Positions 25,214 to 35,071 of a stretch of DNA of 47,240 bases are shown piece by piece (position 1 is the stretch's first letter; each line of letters begins with the position of its first letter). The notes below the pieces were generated by a model. That model made no database searches, had not been told where the DNA came from, and was given only the letters and a program-made list of their open reading frames with translations. The stretch covers positions 1 to 47,240 of the forward strand of contig QCBH01000013.1 of assembly GCA_003281685.1 (NCBI GenBank). The letters run 5' to 3'. Origin of the DNA: Prochlorococcus sp. AG-347-E23 (GTDB lineage: Bacteria; Cyanobacteriota; Cyanobacteriia; PCC-6307; Cyanobiaceae). Position numbers and translations under genes: made by a program.

Positions 25214-28200
25214 CTATGAAACTAAAGATTTCAAATTAACTTGAAATGATTTATCTTCCAACAATTTGCATGCGCCTTGAATATCTCCAATGCAGAATTG
25301 ATCACCAAATTTAACGTAGGTAACACTATCTTTATTTTTAACTGCAGCTAAAACTGGAATTTTGATTCCACATTTACCTTTATCTGGTTTAAATTTAATT
25401 AAACAGTCTCTTAAAGTATTTTGTACTCTTACATCTGATGCTTGAGAACTTTCAAGATTGATAATTAGTAATTTAAGGTTATCTATCTCTCTACAATCAT
25501 CAATTATTAATTGAGTCTTATCACTTTTTATATCAATTGTTCCCCATACCAATAATCTAGTATCAGTCAGAAGAAATTCAGATAATCTAACATAGGTTTT
25601 TGGAAAAACAATTGCTTCACAACTTCCTGTGAGATCTTCTAGCTGGACTATAGCCATCCTATCTCCCTTTCTCGTTGTGATTTGCTTCATATCAGGAATC
25701 ATTCCAACTAAAGAGACTTTGGTTCTATCTTTTGTTTCTTCTAACTGCGAAATACTTACAGGAGATATAAGTTTTGCTGGCTTAGTTAAATGCTTTAGAG
25801 GATGATCAGATAAATAAAAACCTAACAGTTGCTTTTCTAACTTTAACTTTTCAATAAGTGAATAATCATCCACCTTAGCTAATTGTGAATCTGAAAAAGC
25901 AACATGAGAAAATTCTTCTTTAGAATCAAATAAATTTCCTTGCCCAGATAATTTATCACGATTTCTTGAAGAAGCCCACTCGATGACATGTTCAAGATCT
26001 GACAATAATTGAGCTCTATTATTATCATTTGAAAACTCATCCAGTGCTCCACAATGAATTAGAGATTCAATACTTCTTTTATTAAGAACATTAGAAGGTA
26101 AACGATCGCATAAATCTGATAATGACTTAAATATTCCAAAACTATTTCGGTTATCAATTATATTTCTTATTGCAGAATCTCCTAAATTCTTAATTGCAGA
26201 TAGCCCAAATAAAATCTGATTATTCTTAATAGTGAAATCAACCCCTGAAAAATTAATGCTTGGGGAAATAACTTCTATTCCCATGGAATAACAATTAGAA
26301 ATATATCTTTGCATCTTGTCACTAGAGCCAGAATTTACACTTAAGAGGGCTGCCATATATGCGACAGGAAAATGGGCTTTTAAAAATGCAGTTTGATAAG
26401 TTACAGCACCATAAGCAGTTGAGTGACTTTTGTTAAAACAATATTCTGCGAATAAAACCATTTGATCAAAAAGATCATTGGCTAATTTTTCATTTACACC
26501 TTTCTTCATAGAACCGTCTACAAAAATATTCCTATGTTTTACCATCTCAGATACTTTCTTTTTTCCCATAGCTCTTCGAAGTAAGTCAGCATCACCTAAA
26601 GAGTAGCCGGCTAGGTCTTGAGCAATTTTCATGATTTGTTCTTGGTAAACCATAATTCCATAGGTTTCAGTGAGAATTGACTTAATAAAAGGATGAGGGA
26701 AATCAACCTTTTCATTCCCATTTTTTCGATTTATAAATTTAGGTATAAGGCCTGCATCAAGAGGACCAGGTCTATAGAGAGCCAGTATGGACGAAATATC
26801 CTCTAGAGAGTTAGGTTTGAAATCCTTAACGACCTGTTTCATACCAGAAGATTCAAGTTGAAAAATACCTTCAAGATCTCCTCTCCCAATAAGCTCAAAG
26901 GTTTTACCATCATTCTGAGGTAACTCATCAATATTTATTTTCTTTCCAGTAGATTGATTAATTAGAGAAACGGTCTTTTCAATCATAGTAAGATTCTTCA
27001 GACCCAAGAAATCCATTTTCAACAATCCAAGTGATTCAATATCATCCATAGAATATTGGGTTATTATTTGACCTTCATTATTCCTTTGAAGAGGTACAAG
27101 TTCGTCAAGAGGATCTGATGCGATAACAACTCCAGCAGCATGAACTCCATATGTTTTATTAGTACCTTCAATTCTCAAAGCCAAATCGACCCATTTTTTT
27201 ACCCTATTATCATTAACATATTTGTCTTTAAACTCTTGGCTTGGAGAATTCTCATCAATCATTTCCTTTAATTTAAAAGGTTTACCTCTTACAACTGGTA
27301 TTAACTTAGCCATTTTATCTGCCTCTCCATATGGTATATCTAGAACCCTTGCAACATCTTTTAAAACCGCCTTAGAGGTCATTTTATTGAAAGTAATTAT
27401 TTGAGCAACTTTATCCTCTCCATAACGATTAGAAACATAATCAATAACTTCATTTCTTCTATCAATACAAAAGTCGGTGTCAATATCTGGCATAGACTTT
27501 CTTGCTGGATTTAGAAATCTCTCAAACAACAATCCATGCTCAACAGGATCTATATTTGTGATTTGAAGGGCATAAGCTACGAGTGATCCTGCTGCAGAAC
27601 CTCTACCTGGTCCTACTGGAATAGAGTTATCTCTAGCAAATTTGATATAGTCCCAAACAACCAAAAAATAATCTGGAAAACCCATATCTTTAATGATCTT
27701 TAATTCGGAAGATAGTCTTTTTTTATATTTCTCATCAATTTCTGTAAAATCATTTTTTTTAAGTCTTTTTAAAAGGCCTTTATTGGATAATTGTGTTAGG
27801 TAAGAAAATGAATCAATGTCTTCGCTGAGAGGGAATTTTGGCATTCTATAATTACCAAACAAATCAAATACTTCAACTTTTTGAGAAATTTCTACTGTAT
27901 TATTTACTGCCTCATTAATTGAATCATCATCAATATGATCTTTAAAAAGTTCAAGCATTTCATTTTCACTTTTAATATATTCTGTGCCGGTATATCGCAA
28001 TCTTTTTTCATCACTTATAAGTTTTCCTGTTAATACACAAAGCAAAGCATCATGTGCTTCAACATCCATATTAGATAAGTAGTGAGCGTCGTTGGTGGCG
28101 ATGACTTTTATTTGGTGCTTCTTCCCAATTTTTATTAATTCAACGTTGACAATTCTATCTTCCATAGAGCCGTGATCTTGTATTTCCAGATAAAAATCAT

Positions 28201-28711
28201 CTGCAAATAATTTTTTATACCAAAGAGCAATATCCTCTGCTACGTCTAATTTACCTTTTAAGATGGCTTGAGGTATCTCTCCACCAAGACAAGCTGTAGA
28301 AACTATAAGACCATCACTATATTTAGTTAAAAGTGATTTATCAATGCATGGTCTAGAAAAGATTCCTCGACCTCTCATCCCATTTAGGTGACTAATTGTT
28401 GTTAACTTAACAAGATTCTTATAACCAGTATGATTTTTTGCTAACACCACCAAATGATATCTTTTCTCTTTTTTAGGTTGAGGATCATAAATAGAACCAT
28501 TTATCACGTACATTTCATTACCGATAATTGGTTTTATCCCTTTCTCATTACACTTCTTGACCAAATCAAGAACACCATACATAACTCCATGATCAGTAAG
28601 AGCTATAGATTCCATTCCAAGATCAGAAGCTCTATCTACAATTTTTGAAATTTGACTAGCTCCATCAAGTAAGCTGTAGTCACTATGATTATGTAGCGGA
28701 ACGAAACCCAT
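25214..28711 (-). CDS. dnaE: DNA polymerase III alpha subunit
   Basis: Replicative C-family DNA polymerase, 1165 aa. The N-terminal PHP domain begins VPLHNHSDYSLLDGASQI; the palm has PVGPGRGSAAGSLVAYAL and the catalytic Asp pair in MPDIDTDFCIDRR (about residues 400-415). The fingers and beta-binding region include IDELPQNDGKTFELIGRGDLEGIFQLES-type sequence, and an OB domain lies near the C-terminus (VSLVGMIPDMKQITTRKGDRMAIVQLED). I start at the ATG giving MGFVPLHNH; a TTG two codons earlier is possible. It ends one base past the end of the convergent PAM68-like gene. Confidence 0.98.
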   Translation of the reverse strand: MGFVPLHNHSDYSLLDGASQISKIVDRASDLGMESIALTDHGVMYGVLDLVKKCNEKGIKPIIGNEMYVINGSIYDPQPKKEKRYHLVVLAKNHTGYKNLVKLTTISHLNGMRGRGIFSRPCIDKSLLTKYSDGLIVSTACLGGEIPQAILKGKLDVAEDIALWYKKLFADDFYLEIQDHGSMEDRIVNVELIKIGKKHQIKVIATNDAHYLSNMDVEAHDALLCVLTGKLISDEKRLRYTGTEYIKSENEMLELFKDHIDDDSINEAVNNTVEISQKVEVFDLFGNYRMPKFPLSEDIDSFSYLTQLSNKGLLKRLKKNDFTEIDEKYKKRLSSELKIIKDMGFPDYFLVVWDYIKFARDNSIPVGPGRGSAAGSLVAYALQITNIDPVEHGLLFERFLNPARKSMPDIDTDFCIDRRNEVIDYVSNRYGEDKVAQIITFNKMTSKAVLKDVARVLDIPYGEADKMAKLIPVVRGKPFKLKEMIDENSPSQEFKDKYVNDNRVKKWVDLALRIEGTNKTYGVHAAGVVIASDPLDELVPLQRNNEGQIITQYSMDDIESLGLLKMDFLGLKNLTMIEKTVSLINQSTGKKINIDELPQNDGKTFELIGRGDLEGIFQLESSGMKQVVKDFKPNSLEDISSILALYRPGPLDAGLIPKFINRKNGNEKVDFPHPFIKSILTETYGIMVYQEQIMKIAQDLAGYSLGDADLLRRAMGKKKVSEMVKHRNIFVDGSMKKGVNEKLANDLFDQMVLFAEYCFNKSHSTAYGAVTYQTAFLKAHFPVAYMAALLSVNSGSSDKMQRYISNCYSMGIEVISPSINFSGVDFTIKNNQILFGLSAIKNLGDSAIRNIIDNRNSFGIFKSLSDLCDRLPSNVLNKRSIESLIHCGALDEFSNDNNRAQLLSDLEHVIEWASSRNRDKLSGQGNLFDSKEEFSHVAFSDSQLAKVDDYSLIEKLKLEKQLLGFYLSDHPLKHLTKPAKLISPVSISQLEETKDRTKVSLVGMIPDMKQITTRKGDRMAIVQLEDLTGSCEAIVFPKTYVRLSEFLLTDTRLLVWGTIDIKSDKTQLIIDDCREIDNLKLLIINLESSQASDVRVQNTLRDCLIKFKPDKGKCGIKIPVLAAVKNKDSVTYVKFGDQFCIGDIQGACKLLEDKSFQVNLKSLVS

Positions 28712-28795
28712 ATTCAAATAATTTATATATATAAGATAGAGAAAATTTCTAAAAGATCTATACTTTGTGATTACAAATTAACTATTAATACAAAT

Positions 28796-30244
28796 TCAAA
28801 ATAAAGGTCTATTCTTAATCACATGAGCATCAATTTCGAAAATATTTGCGGCATTCAAAATTTTATCCTCTTCTAATACATTTCCTATTAATTGCAAACC
28901 AATAGGTAATCTTTTAGTATCAAAACCGCAAGGAATGCTGATTGCTGGGAGGCCTGCTAAATTAACAGGTACAGTTAATAGATCAGACAAATACATTGAA
29001 AGTGGATCATTGACATAATCACCCTTCAAAAAAGCTGTGGTTGGGCAAGTTGGAGTTAATAAAACATCTACTTTCTTAAAAGCATTATCAAAATCTTGTC
29101 TTATAAGTGTCCTAACTTTTTGTGCCTTTTTGTAGTAAGCATCACTGTATCCAGCTGACAAAGCATAAGTTCCTATCAAAATTCTTCTTTGCACTTCATC
29201 TCCAAAACCTTCAGCCCTACTTTTTGAAGTCATATCTATGAGATTTAAACCTTCATTCGATCTGTAGCCATATTTAACTCCATCATATCTAGCTAAATTT
29301 GCGGAGGCTTCAGATGGTGCAATAACATAATATGTCGCAATTCCATCGTTAAATCTAGGACATTCAACATCGATAATTTCCGCCCCTAAAGCTTGGAATC
29401 TATCAACTCCAGAAAGAACAGATTCCTTAACTTCTGGATTAAGCCCTGGGTGTTCAAAACATTCTTTGATGATTCCAATTCTTAAACCCTTTATAGATTT
29501 ATTTAAGTCAGTCAAATAATTTGGTACTGGCTTATCAAGACATGTTGAGTCAAAAGGGTCTTTACCAGATATTGAATAAAGAATTTCAGCAGCGTCTGAA
29601 ACAGTATTTGTAATTGGGCCAATTTGATCAAGAGAGCTAGCAAATGCTACAAGTCCCCATCTGCTAACTCTACCGTAAGTAGGTTTAAGACCTACGACGC
29701 CACAAAAAGAAGCTGGTTGCCTTATTGATCCTCCTGTATCAGAACCTATAGCCGCTGCACAAAATCCAGCGGCAACTGAGGCAGCACTTCCGCCTGAACT
29801 GCCTCCTGGCACTCTATTTATATCCCAAGGATTTGAAGTGACACCAAATACAGAAGTTTCCGTTGAACTTCCCATTGCAAATTCGTCTAAATTTGTTTTT
29901 CCTAAACAAATTCCCCCTGAAGACCATATTTTACTCGAAGCTGTGGATTCATAAGGGGCAACAAAGCTTTTGAGCATTTTACTTGCACAAGTTGTTGTAA
30001 CTCCTTTGGTACAAATATTATCTTTTATTGCTATTGGCATCCCCGCTAGAGGAGGCAGTTTTTCATTATTTTGAATTAATTTATCAATATTTTCTGCTTG
30101 CACAATAGCAATATCTTTTGTAGTGCAAATATATGAGTTAATTTCAGAGTCTTTTTGGTCAATTTTGGCAAAAAAATCATTAATTAATTCCTTAACAGAT
30201 GCATTATTGCTAATAATTTCCTTTCTTAAAGAATTAAAATTCAT
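28796..30244 (-). CDS. gatA: Glutamyl-tRNA(Gln) amidotransferase subunit A
   Basis: Amidase subunit of GatCAB, which converts Glu-tRNA(Gln) to Gln-tRNA(Gln); cyanobacteria lack glutaminyl-tRNA synthetase and depend on it. The Ser-cisSer-Lys triad is visible: Lys in PIAIKDNIC (about residue 74), cis-Ser in [14 protein letters not shown], and nucleophile Ser in [13 protein letters not shown]. Length 482 aa is normal. It lies upstream of dnaE on the same strand with an 84-nt gap. Confidence 0.97.
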   Translation of the reverse strand: MNFNSLRKEIISNNASVKELINDFFAKIDQKDSEINSYICTTKDIAIVQAENIDKLIQNNEKLPPLAGMPIAIKDNICTKGVTTTCASKMLKSFVAPYESTASSKIWSSGGICLGKTNLDEFAMGSSTETSVFGVTSNPWDINRVPGGSSGGSAASVAAGFCAAAIGSDTGGSIRQPASFCGVVGLKPTYGRVSRWGLVAFASSLDQIGPITNTVSDAAEILYSISGKDPFDSTCLDKPVPNYLTDLNKSIKGLRIGIIKECFEHPGLNPEVKESVLSGVDRFQALGAEIIDVECPRFNDGIATYYVIAPSEASANLARYDGVKYGYRSNEGLNLIDMTSKSRAEGFGDEVQRRILIGTYALSAGYSDAYYKKAQKVRTLIRQDFDNAFKKVDVLLTPTCPTTAFLKGDYVNDPLSMYLSDLLTVPVNLAGLPAISIPCGFDTKRLPIGLQLIGNVLEEDKILNAANIFEIDAHVIKNRPLF

Positions 30245-30275
30245 TTCTTGATTAATTTCTTAAATTTAAAAGTTA

Positions 30276-30491
30276 TCAAACAGTTAGTGGTTCTTCTTTT
30301 TTGCAGCGAACCAAACTATATTTAATATTTTTAGACCCCTCATCAGAAAGATCTTTAATAAAAGAAGATATATTTTCTTTTAAACTGTGTTTAGTAATAA
30401 ATGGACCGAACCAGTAGGTACCAGTAGGTTGTTCTGTCTCAATTTTAGCCCACCAGGCTAACCCGAGTTTGTTCCCAAAGTTTCTAATCAA
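30276..30491 (-). CDS. DUF1816 small cyanobacterial protein
   Basis: A 71-aa soluble protein matching the DUF1816 family by LGLAWWAKIETEQPTGTYWFGPF and the following helix-rich KHSLKENISSFIKDLSDEG segment. Members occur across cyanobacteria, sometimes near phycobilisome or CpcD-like proteins; the function is unknown. The start is TTG at 30491: an in-frame TGA lies a few codons upstream and there is no ATG between. It precedes gatA by 31 nt and is likely in the same unit. Confidence 0.82.
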   Translation of the reverse strand: MIRNFGNKLGLAWWAKIETEQPTGTYWFGPFITKHSLKENISSFIKDLSDEGSKNIKYSLVRCKKEEPLTV

Positions 30492-30528
30492 TTTTATTGG
30501 CCTGTTAAGCCTTCAATTCTTGTTAAAT

Positions 30529-30556
30529 TCTATACAATTTTGCAGTGAAAATTCAA
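30529..30556 (-). promoter_or_regulatory. Candidate promoter for DUF1816-gatA
   Basis: On the minus strand TTGAAT (30551-30556) and TATAGA (30529-30534) are spaced by 16 nt and sit about 40 nt upstream of the DUF1816 TTG. The surrounding 146-nt gap has no plausible gene. Matches of this quality are common in AT-rich DNA, so confidence is low. Confidence 0.33.
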
Positions 30557-30637
30557 TAAATTTTTATTAATTATATAAATATATTGAAACAACAACATTT
30601 TAGATATTTTTAATAACAGTGATTTTTAACAAATAAA

Positions 30638-31645
30638 TTATTTACTCGTCAAATGAAATAGTGATATGGCGGCGGCCACAGAGGCATTTAAACTTGAAGT
30701 TTTACCTTTAAGAGGAATGCTTAAAAGATAATCACATTTTTTTTGAGTAAGCAAAGAAATACCTTTATCTTCAGAGCCGACTATAACAACCAAGGGGGCT
30801 TTTTCTAGAAAATTTGAAATAGATAATTGACCATCTCCAGATAGGCCAACAACAAGAAAACCATTTTTCTTGAGCTCCTCAAGAGCTCTATTTAAGTTGA
30901 CAACTCTACTTACTTGCAAGTGTTCTAAGGCTCCTGCAGCTACTTTGGCCACTGTACCCGTCAATCCAGCAGATCTTCTCTGAGGAATAATGATGCCCTT
31001 GCAATCAAATGCTTCAGCTGATCTTATAATCGCTCCAACATTATGTGGATCAGTTATTCCGTCTAATGCAAGTATTATAGGTTTTGAACAGTTGTGTTTA
31101 GAAAAATTAATTAATTTTTCTAGGGATATTGTTTTAGAACATGCTAACTGCAATGCGACGCCTTGATGAGAAGCACCATAAGTTAATTGCGAAAGCCTGT
31201 TCCAAGAGACTTCTTCAATTAGAACTCCTTTTGATTTAAGGTCCTTAAGCAAAAGATAGAATTTGTCTGAAGAAAAGATTTCCGATGTACACCAAATCCT
31301 ATTGATCGCTCTTTCACTACTGAGAGCCTCATAAACCGAATGTTTACCCCATATCCAATCATCAAAATTTCTCTTGTTAGTAAACTCTTGATGAATTTCA
31401 GCATTTTTATTAGGAAATTCTTTATTAGATTTAAATATTGGTTTTCTACTTTTTAAAGATGAAAATGTTTTATTTTTATCATTTTTATTTAAATTTTCAG
31501 CATTCTTATTTTTAGCATAATTGTTTGAAAATCTTTCATTTTTTTCTGAACGTTTCGAATTTTTTGAATAATAACCAAATTCAGAATTTTCTTTGTACTC
31601 TTTATTATTTTTATCGGGAAAATTTTTTTTTGAGGAGTTTTTCAT
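30638..31645 (-). CDS. rlmB: 23S rRNA/tRNA 2'-O-methyltransferase of the TrmH/SpoU family (RlmB-like)
   Basis: SPOUT methyltransferase, most likely the 23S rRNA Gm2251 enzyme. The core begins at DDWIWGKHSVYEAL (about residue 95) with the L30e-like RNA-binding domain, then the knot motifs ALDGITDPHNVGAIIRSAEAF, VIVGSEDKGIS and LLSIPLKGKTSSLNASVAAAI. The first ~90 residues are an unusual Lys/Asn/Ser-rich, probably disordered tail. Total 335 aa, versus about 245 for E. coli RlmB; the excess is this tail. It starts 4 nt after the mrnC stop. Confidence 0.88.
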   Translation of the reverse strand: MKNSSKKNFPDKNNKEYKENSEFGYYSKNSKRSEKNERFSNNYAKNKNAENLNKNDKNKTFSSLKSRKPIFKSNKEFPNKNAEIHQEFTNKRNFDDWIWGKHSVYEALSSERAINRIWCTSEIFSSDKFYLLLKDLKSKGVLIEEVSWNRLSQLTYGASHQGVALQLACSKTISLEKLINFSKHNCSKPIILALDGITDPHNVGAIIRSAEAFDCKGIIIPQRRSAGLTGTVAKVAAGALEHLQVSRVVNLNRALEELKKNGFLVVGLSGDGQLSISNFLEKAPLVVIVGSEDKGISLLTQKKCDYLLSIPLKGKTSSLNASVAAAISLFHLTSK

Positions 31646-31649
31646 AGGT

Positions 31650-32048
31650 TTAAGCCATATTTAATTCTAAATATTCAAAAAGTGTTGATAATCTTTGAGG
31701 ATCTTTTAGAAATAGCCAGCCAATAAGAGCTTCAAAACCTGTTGCTCTGGAATATACATTAGGGTCTGAAGACTTTGGATATCTCTTTGTTTTATTTCTA
31801 GCACGCCTTATAAGATCAATTTCACTTGAATTTAACAAATGCTCAATTTGACTTAATGATTTTGACTGAGATTTTGCTTTTACTTCGTTTACTACAGATA
31901 AATGGAGATCTTTAGATTTTAAAGGGAAATGCACATGTCTTAATCTTTGATGAAGCTCCCATACTGAATCTCCAAGCCAAGCAAGTTGAATTACACCTAT
32001 ATCATCGGGAGATCCATAAGGAACCAAGTTTTGAATCCAATAATTCAA
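31650..32048 (-). CDS. mrnC: Mini-ribonuclease III (23S rRNA maturation)
   Basis: Catalytic RNase III domain without a dsRNA-binding domain; in bacteria that have it, it trims 23S rRNA ends. The signature is VIQLAWLGDSVWELHQRLRH (about residues 18-37), with the metal-binding Asp in GDSVWE. The C-terminal RATGFEALIGWLFL supplies the second acidic group. Length 132 aa is usual. It overlaps the STAS gene upstream by 4 nt and precedes rlmB by 4 nt, so the three genes are tightly coupled. Confidence 0.92.
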   Translation of the reverse strand: MNYWIQNLVPYGSPDDIGVIQLAWLGDSVWELHQRLRHVHFPLKSKDLHLSVVNEVKAKSQSKSLSQIEHLLNSSEIDLIRRARNKTKRYPKSSDPNVYSRATGFEALIGWLFLKDPQRLSTLFEYLELNMA

Positions 32049-32389
32049 TTCTTTAAATGATTTAATGCATCTTCAAGGCTTGACTTCAAGTTAAGAAAAT
32101 CCCCTAAACGCACAAGTTTAATTGTTTGAGCCACCCTAGAATTACCAACGACAGAGAAACCAAGTTTTAACTTTTTGCATTCTTTAGCAGTTTGAACAAG
32201 AGCTCCAAGACCAGAGGAATCTAAAAAATCTATTTTTGTAAGATCAATAACGAATGGAAGCTCATTTTTTAAATTATTAGTAACGAAAGTCTTAAATTGT
32301 TTTTCTGAGAAGGCATCAAGTTGGCCTTTAAAAGTAAACACAATAATGTTTGTTTTAAACTCAAGGTTTCCTCTTAAAGAAACCGTCAA
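32045..32389 (-). CDS. STAS-domain anti-sigma factor antagonist
   Basis: A 114-aa single STAS domain of the SpoIIAA/RsbV type. Its phosphorylation-loop motif is IDFLDSSGLGALV, with Ser58 or Ser59 the expected target of an RsbW-type kinase. In the unphosphorylated state such proteins capture the anti-sigma factor and release its partner. A candidate kinase is encoded at 7634-8068. The start is a TTG at 32389. The last 4 nt overlap mrnC, yet this regulator has no obvious link with rRNA processing. Confidence 0.88.
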   Translation of the reverse strand: MTVSLRGNLEFKTNIIVFTFKGQLDAFSEKQFKTFVTNNLKNELPFVIDLTKIDFLDSSGLGALVQTAKECKKLKLGFSVVGNSRVAQTIKLVRLGDFLNLKSSLEDALNHLKN

Positions 32390-32471
32390 CTTCTGAAAAT
32401 CTTCTATGATCTAATACCTCCAGTAAATTAATGTATTAAATGTAATTATCAAATCAAAAGAAAACAATATG

Positions 32472-33611
32472 TCAACATCTTTCTAACATTTGAGAAACAA
32501 ATTTATTAAATAAATAATCTGAATCATGTGGACCAGGTCCTGCTTCAGGATGATATTGTACACTAAAAATTGGCTTATTATTAACCTCTAGGCCAGCCAC
32601 TGTATTATCGTTAAGGTTGTAGTGGGTTATTCTAACAATATCCTTTGAGAGAGAATTAGGTTCAATAGCAAAACCATGATTCTGACTGGTTATTTCAATT
32701 TTATTATTTTCACCGCAAGGGTGATTTAGACCACGATGTCCAAAAGGTAATTTATAAGTTGAACCTCCTAATGCCAATCCAAATATTTGGTGTCCAAGGC
32801 AAATACCAAACATAGGTATTTCACCATATTCAATAAGTGATTTTGCTAAGTCTATACCTTCAGAAACAGAAGAAGGATCACCCGGACCATTTGAGAAAAA
32901 TATCCCATCTGGCTTACTAGATAAAACATCTTTTAGAGAAGATCGAGAAGGCAAAACCAAAACTTCACAACCATGGGATACAAGTCTATTGAGAATTGAA
33001 TTTTTAATTCCAAAATCAATTGCTACTATTTTTAATTTTTTAGACGATTCAGCGTATCTTTTTCTTAAATCAAAAATTGTTTTTGTGTGACTTTTCCATA
33101 AATATTGTTTCTTTGTTGAAACTAATTTTGATAAATTTAACCCCTCCATCTTTGGCGTATCATTAATTATTTTTAAACAACTTCCATCAGTTTTATCTAG
33201 AGAGGTAATAACTCCATTCATGGCCCCAGTAGATCTTAGAATTTTAACTAGAGCCCTCGTATCAATTCCATAAAGGCCTACTATATTTTTCTCAACTAAC
33301 CATTGATCAAAATTCTTTTTAGATCTCCAATTGCTGTTATTAGATGAAAAATTTCTTACAATTATTCCTTTCACATTAATATTAGATTCTGAATCTTCAA
33401 AATTAATACCAGTATTTCCAATCTCTGGATAAGTGAATGTTAATATTTGTCCATAATAACTTGGATCAGTAATAACTTCTTGATATCCGGTCATTCCGGT
33501 ATTAAAAACTATTTCACCAATGGCTGTACCAGAAGCACCAAAAAAGAATCCTGGGAAAACAATTCCATTACTTAAAACTAATTTCGCATTTTTCTTATAT
33601 GGATTAGTCAT
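32472..33611 (-). CDS. carA: Carbamoyl-phosphate synthase small subunit
   Basis: Glutamine amidotransferase subunit that feeds ammonia to CarB for arginine and pyrimidine synthesis. N-terminal family motifs are GIVFPGFFFGASGTAIGEIVFNTGM-type and YGQILTFTYPEIGNTG; the class I GATase domain has the nucleophile Cys in FGICLGHQIFGLALGG and the His/Glu in VQYHPEAGPGP. I start at the ATG giving MTNPYKKNAK (379 aa). The frame can be extended 20 codons to an ATG at 33671, but that would overlap trpD by 46 nt and the added residues are not family-like. Confidence 0.95.
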   Translation of the reverse strand: MTNPYKKNAKLVLSNGIVFPGFFFGASGTAIGEIVFNTGMTGYQEVITDPSYYGQILTFTYPEIGNTGINFEDSESNINVKGIIVRNFSSNNSNWRSKKNFDQWLVEKNIVGLYGIDTRALVKILRSTGAMNGVITSLDKTDGSCLKIINDTPKMEGLNLSKLVSTKKQYLWKSHTKTIFDLRKRYAESSKKLKIVAIDFGIKNSILNRLVSHGCEVLVLPSRSSLKDVLSSKPDGIFFSNGPGDPSSVSEGIDLAKSLIEYGEIPMFGICLGHQIFGLALGGSTYKLPFGHRGLNHPCGENNKIEITSQNHGFAIEPNSLSKDIVRITHYNLNDNTVAGLEVNNKPIFSVQYHPEAGPGPHDSDYLFNKFVSQMLERC

Positions 33612-33625
33612 CAATTTGAAATTAA

Positions 33626-34660
33626 TTAATTTGTATGTAAATAATTTTTTAAAAGTAAAAACTTTTTCCAAGGATCTCCTTGATTTATCGAAAATAAAGC
33701 TTTATTAAATCCTTCATTTAAATCATCCTCAATACCTGCCGCCCAAAGCACTAAAGCAGAGTTCAAGGCAACCACGTAAATATGAGATTTTTGTCCAGAA
33801 CCATTTAATACAGACTTTAATATTTCCTCGTTAGACTCAGAATCAGGAACCACAAGCTTTTCGTTAGATATATTTTCATGGTTAAAGTCAGAAATATTTA
33901 TTTCTGAAAAACGTAATTCACCATTATTAACAAAGACTAATTTATTTTCTCCTTGAAGCGAAGCTTCATCAAGGCCGCCAGACCCATGAACGACTATCGC
34001 TCTGTTCATACCCATTTTTAAAAGCGCACTTCCCATAGGTTTTAAAAGATCCTCAGAAGCAACACCCAAAACCTGTGCATTGGGTCTTAGAGGATTTACC
34101 AATGGTCCGAGTTGATTAAATACTGTTCTGATCCCAAGGGTCTTTCTTAATGGAGCAAGTTTTATTAAAGATTTATGCCAAACAGGTGCGAACAAAAAAG
34201 TTATTCCAATTTCACTTACGGCTTTGATTACTTTTTCTAATGAACAATTTAAATTCAAACCAAGATTCAACAAAACATCAGCAGAGCCAACTTTTCCACT
34301 CGCACTTTTATTTCCGTGTTTTGCAATTCTTACCCCACAAGATGCAGCTACAAATGCAACTGCGGTTGAAATATTGAATGTATTAGCTCCATCACCACCA
34401 GTTCCACAAGTATCTACCAAATATAAATTTGGTCTTGCTACTGGCAATTCGCAAACATTTAAGAGTTCCTCAGCCATAGAACTTAATTCGACACCTGTAG
34501 AACTCTTTGCTCTCAAAGCACTCAAAAAAGCTCCTGTTTCAACATCTGAAATTTCATCATTAAGCCATCTTTGCATTAAAGATCTAGAAGTTAATTCATC
34601 AAGGTCACTTCCCTCCAACAAATTATTTAGGATTTCAGAGTTTGATAGATTAGAAGACAT
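33626..34660 (-). CDS. trpD: Anthranilate phosphoribosyltransferase
   Basis: Second step of tryptophan synthesis: joins anthranilate to PRPP. Diagnostic motifs are [18 protein letters not shown] (PRPP loop, about residues 80-97), [17 protein letters not shown], and [19 protein letters not shown]. The start is taken at the ATG giving [11 protein letters not shown] (344 aa, normal length). A 21-codon extension to 34723 would overlap the upstream DUF3288 gene and is not family-like. It precedes carA by 14 nt on the same strand. Confidence 0.95.
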   Translation of the reverse strand: MSSNLSNSEILNNLLEGSDLDELTSRSLMQRWLNDEISDVETGAFLSALRAKSSTGVELSSMAEELLNVCELPVARPNLYLVDTCGTGGDGANTFNISTAVAFVAASCGVRIAKHGNKSASGKVGSADVLLNLGLNLNCSLEKVIKAVSEIGITFLFAPVWHKSLIKLAPLRKTLGIRTVFNQLGPLVNPLRPNAQVLGVASEDLLKPMGSALLKMGMNRAIVVHGSGGLDEASLQGENKLVFVNNGELRFSEINISDFNHENISNEKLVVPDSESNEEILKSVLNGSGQKSHIYVVALNSALVLWAAGIEDDLNEGFNKALFSINQGDPWKKFLLLKNYLHTN

Positions 34661-34694
34661 TTTATTTATGGAAGAAAAATTATGCAGATAAAAT

Positions 34695-34991
34695 TCAATT
34701 TGAGGTATCAAAACCTGAGCCAACTAAATCTTTATTTGTATTAGAAGGCCTGAAGTTTTTTGACCAAATAATTTTTGTTTTTGAAAAAAGTTCATTTTTA
34801 GTGATCTTCCAAAAATTTAAAATTTTTTTAATATCGTTTTTAATTTCAATTTCTCCTGGGAAATTGGTATAACGATTTATTAATCTAGCTAAGTTTATAT
34901 AGTCAAGATCTTCTGGTGTTTTTTTAGTGATAAGGGAATCTATAATGTTTTTGTCGGTTTCATGTAATGGATGAGTTTGCTCGTTACCCAT
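34695..34991 (-). CDS. DUF3288 cyanobacterial protein
   Basis: A 98-aa protein matching DUF3288 by its N-terminus [20 protein letters not shown] and by [14 protein letters not shown]...DIKKILNFW. It is soluble and probably helical. Function unknown; the family is widespread in cyanobacteria. I start at the ATG giving MGNEQTHP, because the six-codon extension to 35009 adds nothing family-like. It is the first gene of the minus-strand run that leads into trpD and carA, and is divergent from the ABC transporter gene (80-nt gap). Confidence 0.82.
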   Translation of the reverse strand: MGNEQTHPLHETDKNIIDSLITKKTPEDLDYINLARLINRYTNFPGEIEIKNDIKKILNFWKITKNELFSKTKIIWSKNFRPSNTNKDLVGSGFDTSN

Positions 34992-35071
34992 AAATAAATA
35001 CTGAATCATTTATAAAATTAGCTCACATATTCAAAAATGAAACATTATCTTAATCATATCGGCAAAATAAA

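Noticed and set aside
30557..30637. Short minus-strand frame (about 22 codons) in the gap between rlmB and DUF1816
   Set aside because: Too short, rich in TTG/ATT codons and without any hydrophobic or conserved pattern; likely chance in AT-rich DNA.
34224..34691. 155-codon plus-strand frame opposite trpD
   Set aside because: It lies wholly antisense to trpD, which has clear catalytic motifs; a mirror of the real gene's codon use.
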